Below are positions 56,454 to 64,000 of a DNA stretch of 64,000 nucleotides, one piece after another. The position numbers were made by a program, and so were the translations under genes. The stretch covers positions 62,001 to 126,000 of the forward strand of contig JASBNA010000046.1 of assembly GCA_038087015.1 (NCBI GenBank), read 5' to 3'. The first letter of the stretch is position 1. Every line of letters begins with the position of its first letter. The notes beneath the pieces are model-generated. The model searched no databases and was not told the DNA's origin. It was given only the letters and a program-made list of their open reading frames with translations. The DNA is from Cerrena zonata (Eukaryota; Basidiomycota; Agaricomycetes; Polyporales; Cerrenaceae).

Positions 56454-58165
56454 CTATGCCATCTCGATCTCTTCGGACGTCGTCGTTGTCGTCTTGTTGA
56501 AGACAAGGGATCGCTCCCCTACCTGAGTATGATCATTCCTCACCTGAGAGGTGTGACGACTTAGATCCCCTCCTTCTTTGTTCTCTATCTCGGGGTTCGG
56601 ATTCCACTGCAGTTCCGATAATGGGACAGTGAGTGTTTCGGTAGTCATGTGGCCAGTTGAAACCATTTGTCGAAGATTGAGAAGAAGTCTGGAGACGATT
56701 ATCACGGCAATTGCGCGGGATGGTGTTACGAGGACGTTGCGGAGGGCTGCGTGCTCCTCCGGGATAACGACGTATAGGATAAAGCTGATGAAGTCAGCAC
56801 TATAAACCAGCGTCAGCTCTATGGTAAACTCTGGACACCGGGGAAGCCGCGTACGTGAACAGTATACCAAAGTACCAGAAGCAATCCCGAAGGACGATCG
56901 TCACAAGTCTTGGCCTTCCATCGCGATCTATTTTATGGAATATTGGTGAAAATTGTGAGGGAAACGGGAAACAATGAGCTTACGGAGTCGGACACTCCGC
57001 AGAGCTGTCATGAGGAAAATAATCATGTCATACGCCGCTGATACTGCAAAGACAGCAATGCCTAGTCCATAAGACAAGGAGTAGAGAGTATAAATGCAAG
57101 TCGTTCCAGGAATAAGTAACGGCTCGGCCGTATCTATATCCAACGTTAATAACTGTGAACAACCTGCAGATAGGATCACACTCACGCTTCGCTGTGATGG
57201 AAAATATAGTCTGGCAAACGATGAGTGTAATTATTTCAGCCTGTTGGTTATTACTTTAGTACACACCCCACAATCCTCTGACATGCAAGGACATACCAGA
57301 GTTAGTACGATGAGAAGCCATTTCGCGAAGGGTTTCCTATCGTACAGGGCATAGGTTCGCATCCCAAGGATACCTATAAGAATACACAATATAAAGTTGA
57401 TTAGGAGTACGAGTCTTGTATTTTCGACTACTTACAGGTAATAGGAAATGACAGGACGGTCGATACCCATGCATCAACACGGAAGAATACCTTGCAGAAC
57501 TACTGCTCATCAGTGAAATGTAGCCGACGAAAGTGAAGCCGAATTACTTCAAACTCAGGATTCAGCCATAGGTAGTCTATGACATATGTTCAGCGATGAA
57601 GGCACCGGTGTAATGGGCTCACTCACAAGGCATGCTTGCTGCAGACTCGATAATATAACCGTGTCTGACTAGGATATAGATGAAACTACCCATGTTAGCC
57701 TTTCCCTTCTATTCGAGTACATGAGTTGCAGTAAATGGAAAATAGTGCCGCACATACCCAGACGAAAGCATACTGAAGTCGGAAATAAACAGGTCAATTC
57801 GTGTATTTGTACGTGAGTATCATTTGCGTACCTCTCTGTCAATCCATGTCAGTTAAAGGAAGAGATCACGACAGATATATAATACTCACTCTGGGAACGT
57901 CAGGAGAGCATCGTATATCAAGAGGGCAAAGCTAGCAACTTGTAGGATTACAATCTTGAGTTTATCTCACCACTGGGGTAGGCCAATACAAACGTACCTG
58001 TAAGATACTGCCGTCGAGTTAGTATGCGACCACCTGCAATATATGCCACCTGAGACGAACCTGGTTGACACGATAATCAATTTCGACCTTGAATATGGCC
58101 TCGATTGCAGCAATAGTGGCTGGGTCAAGGGCTGGTATTGGTGTGGTCGTATTAGGGGAGCTCAT
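56454..58165 (-). CDS. DUF6533-type seven-helix membrane protein (copy D)
   Basis: Paralogue of copy C (34557-36277) in opposite orientation. The ATG at 58165 starts MSSPNTTTPIPALDPATIAA and IEAIFKVEIDYRVNQ. The same small exons follow: 10 nt (TATCTTACAG), the 4-nt exon AGAG (57832-57835), and a 15-nt exon (YAFVW). The large exons carry GTTCIYTLYSLSYGLGIAVF, ADFISFILYVVIPEEHAALR and the hallmark SRAIAVIIVSRLLLNLRQ. The polar tail ends in TTTTTSEEIEMA before the stop at 56454. The structure is intact by eye. Together with the P450 at 59898 it forms an inverted duplicate of the 28-36 kb segment. Confidence 0.78.
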
Positions 58166-59833
58166 TGTAGTGCCAGATCGAATGTCTAACAGGATTAAAG
58201 AATACGACCACGACTAGAGAGAAGGCGGGGGATCGACAAAGGCCGCTTGTGTTTAAAGCCACCCGGGTTATACTTCATTCCCTGATGTGAGAGGCTTAGA
58301 GAACACAGTGCAGGATCTGTGGCAACAAAATGATTGAGTTCGTCGTATCGATTTCAAGTCAACGCCGCTTCTCGTCCGACGAGACATCGGTTACACCGAG
58401 AAGGCGTTCGTTTTTCTCAGACCGCCCATTGAACATAAGCTTCTGCCACTTCAGACAAGAAAGATAGGAACAGATGAATCGTGTCATGATACGGCCCAAA
58501 CGGTCCAGACTGATGGAAAGAACCACTTATGAGGAAATAGAAAGATGTACAAAAACTCGGTCACCAATGACAGCTTTTGGCTGGAATTTGGTGTCCGCGC
58601 TCCTGAGTATAACCATTGCCATTTGTAACTCCGGGCCAACCCGTGCCTACCATTACAAATTCGACGAGGTTTGGGGTCAGGATAACCAAGAAACTTGAAT
58701 TAGTAGATAGCAGAAGCACAATATTGTCCGAGTTACGGGCCTACTACAAATTGAACAGTCAGATCTAGCTCGTAGCCCAGAGTCATTTCTTTATTACCTC
58801 TAGTTGTAGTGAGGAACACCTCTAGCCACTGGGATAGTACCCAAGTCGACTCGCAGTTGGTACGACTGGCAAGTTTTGCGAATTCTTTGCCTAATAAACG
58901 CCGTCGGCCGGAGGTTTCCGGCCTCATTCCATTCTGAGGCTGTGTATTTCCAACTGTGTTACCCAATGCCCCCATAATTTGCCAAATTTCATTCACATTG
59001 ACTGTCGTTCGGACTATGACTGAGCTTGCACGTATATTTCGCCTACCCAATGACTTGTGAAGTCGTAAAGGATCTACTTTGTGGTCATATAGATTGACGG
59101 CAGACCGGGACTGTTTCATGGTCGGAACATGATGGCCCACACCTCTAATGATCATCTGATGTCTGTCTGTTCTTTCTTATAATTTCAGTTCTTACTGATG
59201 AACCATCATAGATTGTGGGACAGCTCCTTGGCTTCCCCGAGTGCTTGATGTTTTGTGCTGTACGACAGAATGGGGCTACATGGATATGTCTCTTAGCATG
59301 GCTCCACAGGATCCTCCTAACACTTATGATCTCGGTGGCACTGGTATACGAGAAATCTTCGTCGGCTGTGAGAAGAGTAAGTGGCTCTTGAAACAGCTTG
59401 AAACCTGGCTGATTTTACCCCTGTTGCCGCTGCCGAGTCGGGTGCAATGTAACAAAAAAGCCTTGGTCATGACCAAGAGGCTTCCAATTCACACCCGATG
59501 GCGACCTAAATCGATCACCAATTCTTTCTCGCACTTCTACGACCCTGCAAACCCAAATACAAGTCTCGCGCAGGTGTTCACACACCGATGTCATTTTTTT
59601 CACCCCTGTACATCATGATTATCATGAGGTATGATTGAATAACACTGTTAATCTAATACACAAGCTTCCCAGCGCGAAGATCGAACTGATCTGGACGGGG
59701 CACGAATGTACACTTCCTGGTACCGACCATATTCGTAACAGTCTCAATTTCCTCGCCTCACTGGTTTCACTTGCCGAGTAAATGTCTGATATGGCAGTGC
59801 TTCTTGACTGTTTGATATGTTGCTTTTCAATGG
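58166..59833. other. Intergenic region between duplicated DUF6533 and P450 genes
   Basis: 1.7 kb without a supported gene. A minus-strand frame of 140 codons (58733-59155) has an ATG but no recognisable domain. In the other copy of this segment the corresponding interval (30.7-34.6 kb) contains the ERG26-like gene, which is absent here. Confidence 0.45.
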
Positions 59834-59842
59834 TATATAAAA
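59834..59842 (+). promoter_or_regulatory. TATA box of the P450 at 59898
   Basis: TATATAAAA lies 56-64 bp upstream of the ATG. Confidence 0.5.
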
Positions 59843-59897
59843 GTAATGGGATCTCATTGCGATTAAGCTACGTACCGTTTTTGTCCGAGGAACAGTA

Positions 59898-62272
59898 ATG
59901 CTTGCTATTCTACTTCTGTGCTTCTTCACTATTTGTTGCATTTGGAAATTGTTACGCCTTTATACTCTACCTTCTCCCCTCGATAACGTCCCGGGACCAC
60001 CGCGTCAGTCATGGCTCAAAGGTGGGCTTTCTATTTCAAGTGTATTGTGTTCGTCCATTTGTCTTAACATATTCTCAGGTAATCTTGCGCAATTCTTTGA
60101 TCTCTATGACTGGAAATTTCTGGACGATATCTGTGAGACATTTGGATCCGTAGTCAAAATTCAGGGAGCCTTTGGCGTAAACTTCAAGCTTCATCTTCGC
60201 ACGACAATAGTTCTAACACTGACTACGTAGGATAAATTTCTTTCGTTCCTGTATGTATCCGACGTCAAAGCAATCCAAACTATGATCAAGAATGGGGATG
60301 TCTATGAAGAAAACTCGGTCTATCTGTCGTAAGTTCATTCTGAAGATGCTGTTACTTGTCCTAACACGTTTGGCAGCCTCGTATCTGAGGTTCTCGGACC
60401 TGGTCTAGCAGCTACCACTGGTAACTAATATTGGAACTTTAACTATAGTCCCCTTTCTTATTAATCCAATTAGGGCATCTGCATCGCAGACAACGAAAGA
60501 TGCTATCGCCTGCTTTTTCTCCCCACCGTTTGCGCGAAATGGCACCTATAATTCATGGAGTAGCACATAGGGTACGTACAGGTTTCGGCATATTGAGACC
60601 TCGATTTACCTTAAATCATGTAGCTGCAGCAGGGAATGCTTGCACAAATCAACAGCGGCGCAACAGAGGTCAATATAGTTCCTTGGATGGAAAGGGCTGC
60701 ACTTGAAGTTATCGGCCAAGCTGGTCTCGGCTGCTCCTTCGATCCGCTCACTGAAAAAGCCGATAATGTCCTGGGGGCGACAGCAAAGGCAATAATGTAA
60801 GCCGTACTTGGTATTCACCCGACTCCAACTAACAACAACTCGCTCTACAGTCCAGCTCTTTCGGCCTTGTCATACAGCCGATTGCTCTTGCCGTACATGC
60901 TGAAACTCGGTACGCCAGCCATTCGTAGCTGGATAGCGGCAAGGATCCCAAGTCGTCGACTACAACATCTTCGACGACTCAAGAAAACTCTTCGTGAAGA
61001 AATGAGCGCTTTATTTTACGCAAAGAAAGAAGCCATCAAGAGGGGCGACGAGGTCATTCTCCAAGACGTAGGGGAGGGGAAAGATATCCTCAGTATTCTA
61101 CGTATGTCTTTTCCTGCGCATCTGCCTCTGAAACTATCTGTCCTCATCTGTAAAACTCACAAAGTCAGGGCCAACATGAACGCATCTGAGACTGATCGTC
61201 AGACTGACGAAGAAGTCATAGCACACATGGCGTGAGTCACCCCTGCGTCCCTATTGAATCCGGATCCATCAAGCTGAATGCTGAAACTATCGATTAGAAT
61301 TCTCACGTTCGCAGCGATTGACACGTCCTCGACCCTTCTATTCATCATCTTAGAACTGCTCTCCAAACGCCCAGATGTTCAAGCAAAACTGCGGACTGAA
61401 ATAATTGACCGACGACAAGGAAGTGACCCATCGTTTGATGAGCTTATCAACCTCCCGTACCTTCACGGAGTCTATTGTGAAAGCCTACGGCTGTACGTTC
61501 TCGATCTTCTAAGCTCAGTCCAACAATGATGCTGACTCGAAGATAATCATAGGTACCCCGGAGCTATAAGCATTTTCAGAGAGTCAGTTTAGGTTCAACC
61601 TATATTTAAGACATTGTTCTCACATGTGTGTTACAGTGTACACTCCGACACCATCATGCCACTATCATCACCCGTGAGGGGTAAAGATGGGAAATGGATG
61701 TCTGAGATCCATGTACCTGCAGGTAGTGCGATTTGTGTTGCGCTCCGAGGATGCAATACCACGAAAGAGCTCTGGGGGGAAGATGCCTATGAATGGAAAC
61801 CTGAACGATGGCTCTCCCCTCTCCCGGAAGCTGTCTTGAATGCAAATATACCTGGCGTATTTCCTAACCTGTACGTCCTTGATAACGTGTAATATACGTC
61901 TGACGATGAGCTCACTTTCATCTTTGATATATATAGGATATCCTTCCTCGGGGGAGAACGTGGTTGTATGTAAGTATCTTGAGTCTCTCTCGGTGACTCG
62001 GATGATCTAATATTTCAATTGCAACAGTGGGTATCGTTTCGCAGAATTGGAAATCAGTAAGTCCAAGTTATCTCGAAATCTTCTTTCCTCTGATTGCTTA
62101 CTTTTGTGCAGAAACTATCCTCTCCGTTCTCATCGAGTCTTTCTCGTTTTCCCAGACTGATCGAGAAATACATTGGTGCAAGGGTGATGTGCGTTTTCCT
62201 ACGATGGTCAAGGAGAACAATCCGAGACCCTGCATGTTCCTGAAGATTGAACCCTGTAACGCGGCCGCATAA
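59898..62272 (+). CDS. Cytochrome P450 (copy 2 of a duplicated pair)
   Basis: Close paralogue of 28388-30740. Membrane anchor MLAILLLCFFTICCIWKLL, hinge DNVPGPPRQSW, then DKFLSFLYVSDVKAIQTM, the haem-proximal HRRQRKMLSPAFSPHRLREM, the I-helix FAAIDTSSTLLF, K-helix ESLR, and haem loop SFLGGERGC plus IGYRFAELE, with an intron after the cysteine as in copy 1. The C-terminal exon (ETILSVLIESFSFSQTD) ends in CNAAA-stop at 62272. All exons I checked are intact. The haem loop differs from copy 1 (GGE for GGG). Substrate unknown; no CYP number assigned. Confidence 0.88.
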
Positions 62273-62614
62273 ACTACGTATTATATTGTTATTCCCTTAG
62301 ATAGACGTCCTGTAAATATGTAGAACTCACTCTGGATATTAATATGGTAGAAGACTACTCAAGATCCGTTTGGCCGAAATGGTCTTGTCAGGTTGCATTT
62401 CAGACAACTTAGCAATTATTTCATACTTTCCTTCACATCAAAATGAGGATAAGAATGTGATCCGGAGACTGCGTCTCTCGAAAAATGTTAGACGGAGTTG
62501 AAACCTCTAATCATGGAATACAGTGGGACGTGCAAATGTAATGGTATAGACTGATGAGAGTCCGTGCGTGATGGTCATAATAGATCGTAAATGGGAAAGC
62601 GAGAGTAGGCCTAT
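62273..62614. other. Convergent 3' region
   Basis: Between the P450 and OPI3 stops. Nothing recognisable. Confidence 0.5.
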
Positions 62615-63432
62615 CTAGAGCTCTTTCTTACTTTCCGCCTGACTCGAGGCGCGAGTGGAGTAAATCATATCGGTGAATGGGCTATTAAAAAGAAGGGAAT
62701 ATCGTCATCAATCAGTTGATGTAGAGCAGAACGGATTAGGGCGACGTACCCTTCGAACTTGAGAGCAATGATGTACACAATGTACACATACAATGTCACA
62801 AGCAGCCCTGCAGGGCGTTCATACCACAAAGCACCAGCAGCAAAGCACATGGTGCTTCCAACGTACATCGGGTCCCTCAGCACATTGAACGGGAATCCCT
62901 CCACTCTGTGGTCCATCAAAATTCCAAAGTAGTCTCCCAAGAATGTCCCAGTGATACCCAAGGCCCACGTTGAAGTGACAACAAACGTCTGTCCTGCAAG
63001 GAACAGAGCTGCTGGGACAAGTGTGTCGAAAGGCTCCGGTAGGAGTTTTTGGGTAGGCTGATCTTTCAAGGCGCGTTCATATCTGAACGGGAAACAATCA
63101 AGGTTTTGAGTACGCGAAAATGAAGATAGTGGCGGTGACCTATGTCGATCACCGGGACACTTACAATGTGTCGCGAATGATTCCTGCGGAAAATATACAG
63201 AGAGCGAGGAAGTAGCATCCGTATTTCGTGTTCCCTCCCAATATACGGGTAATGGTCTTATTTCTATATTCTATACGACATAAATTATTTCCAAAGCTAC
63301 ACCAAAGTGAAGGACAGAACACATACCATTTCTAGCCACGATGTTCCACGCGGTCGGGTTGAACGCTATGGAAGCCAGTGAGAACCACAGGGACTGTTTC
63401 GAGAAATCTACAGCAGAAAACAAGCTAGCCAT
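62615..63432 (-). CDS. OPI3: Phosphatidyl-N-methylethanolamine N-methyltransferase
   Basis: An ER-membrane enzyme of about 205 aa that performs the last methylations from phosphatidylethanolamine to phosphatidylcholine using SAM. The ATG is at 63432 (MASLFSAVDFSKQSLWFSLA, FNPTAWNIVAR). Middle exons carry ILGGNTKYGCYFLAL and a long exon with TGTFLGDYFGILM, the SAM-binding FPFNVLRDPMYVGST, and GALWYERPAGLLVT. The final exon has FTDMIYSTRA and ends KKEL before TAG at 62615-62617. A C-terminal KKEL resembles a dilysine-type ER signal only loosely. Length, four hydrophobic segments and motifs fit the fungal Opi3/PEMT family. Confidence 0.9.
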
Positions 63433-63849
63433 TTTATCCAAGGGAGAACTGAAACGGGTAAGAAGTAAGTGCACTACACGTTGGATCAGACCCAGGAGGT
63501 TAATAGGAAATCGTTTGGCATGTGATTTCTGAATTGTTGGGGGAGCGCAACACGTAACAGCGCATGGAGGAGTGACGATTGGCGGCCGTGACAAATACCC
63601 CCAATTGGTCAGTTCAGGCAAAGATACTGAACCACACAGGAGACAGGTTATATGTAGACACGATAGTGTATGTATGTGACCAAGGGATAGAATAATACAG
63701 GATGGATAGGTAGGGAAAACAACAAAGCACGGTGCAAGAGATCCATAGATACATTGACCTACAACATTACAACGTTACCCCTAACAAGGTAACCTCCACA
63801 CTGTCCAGGTAAAAACAAAGGAACATCCACTCCAAGAAAACGATGGGTA
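63433..63849. other. Intergenic region
   Basis: OPI3 upstream region and 3' flank of the next gene. No feature is seen. Confidence 0.5.
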
Positions 63850-64000
63850 TCAAAGCCTCTTAAGAGCTTTCTTCCGCTTCTCTCCTCCGGCAGGCGCGGC
63901 GCCTCGTTTGACAGCCTTGGGTGCTGCCACGGAAACCTTCGCGTTAGCAGCAACGTTCGATGTCGAGTTTTCACTACCCAGAGACATCGTGATACCCTTG
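63850..64000 (-). CDS. C-terminal end of an unknown basic protein, cut by the window edge
   Basis: On the minus strand the frame is open from the window edge to TGA at 63850-63852. An ATG at 63987 (MSLGSENSTSNVAANAK) could start a 45-residue protein, but the frame continues upstream to the edge, so this may be the last exon of a longer gene. The end is very basic, with KAVKRGAAPAGGEKRKKALK, like a nuclear localisation or nucleic-acid-binding tail. Confidence 0.45.
   Translation of the reverse strand, partial: KGITMSLGSENSTSNVAANAKVSVAAPKAVKRGAAPAGGEKRKKALKRL

Noticed and set aside
58733..59155. 140-codon minus-strand frame
   Set aside because: ATG start but no domain, no splice-supported extension and no counterpart in the duplicated segment.

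Overview
The window looks like an Agaricomycete (mushroom-forming basidiomycete) chromosome. Nearly every gene is cut by short GT-AG introns of about 45-70 bp. Several families are typical of that class: DUF6533-type seven-helix membrane proteins, a DUF6589-type protein, several P450s and many small secreted proteins. All functional calls come from reading translations by eye; no database search was run.

Layout. 1-1.8 kb is the 5' end of an LTR retrotransposon on the minus strand (Gag complete, Pol cut by the window edge). 2.2-6.9 kb holds a broken gene end, a 2-kb AT-rich block bounded by inverted repeats, and a cluster of small secreted-protein genes, one of them broken at the AT-rich block. 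8.6-14.8 kb holds a CsbD-like stress protein, three unrecognised genes, a mitochondrial citrate carrier and, divergent from it, uroporphyrinogen-III synthase. 15.3-19.8 kb carries two tandem DUF6533-like genes with predicted 2-nt microexons. 20.2-28.0 kb has an intronless gene with an integrase-type zinc finger, a Kin4-like protein kinase and adenylosuccinate lyase (ADE13). 28.4-40.3 kb has a P450, an ERG26-like sterol dehydrogenase, another DUF6533 gene, a second type of P450 and cytochrome c oxidase subunit COX8. 41.2-42.9 kb has two more small secreted-protein genes.

45,148-51,969 is the most striking feature: a 6.8-kb DNA transposon with near-identical 374-bp terminal inverted repeats and a 3-bp target duplication (TAC). 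It carries two intact convergent genes whose stop codons are 4 bp apart: a DUF6589-type protein with transposase-like acidic motifs, and a RecQ-type helicase with a C-terminal zinc knuckle. A 441-bp hairpin element is nested in its right terminal repeat. To the right lie a short-chain dehydrogenase, a serine-rich unknown protein, another secreted-protein gene, a DUF6533 gene and a P450 that together form an inverted copy of the 28-36 kb pair, then phospholipid methyltransferase (OPI3), and a gene end that runs out of the window.

Housekeeping genes (HEM4, CTP1, ADE13, COX8, OPI3, probably ERG26) alternate with fast-evolving families and mobile DNA. Two inverted segmental duplications are visible: 28.4-36.3 against 56.5-62.3 kb, and 5.1-6.1 against 41.2-43.2 kb.
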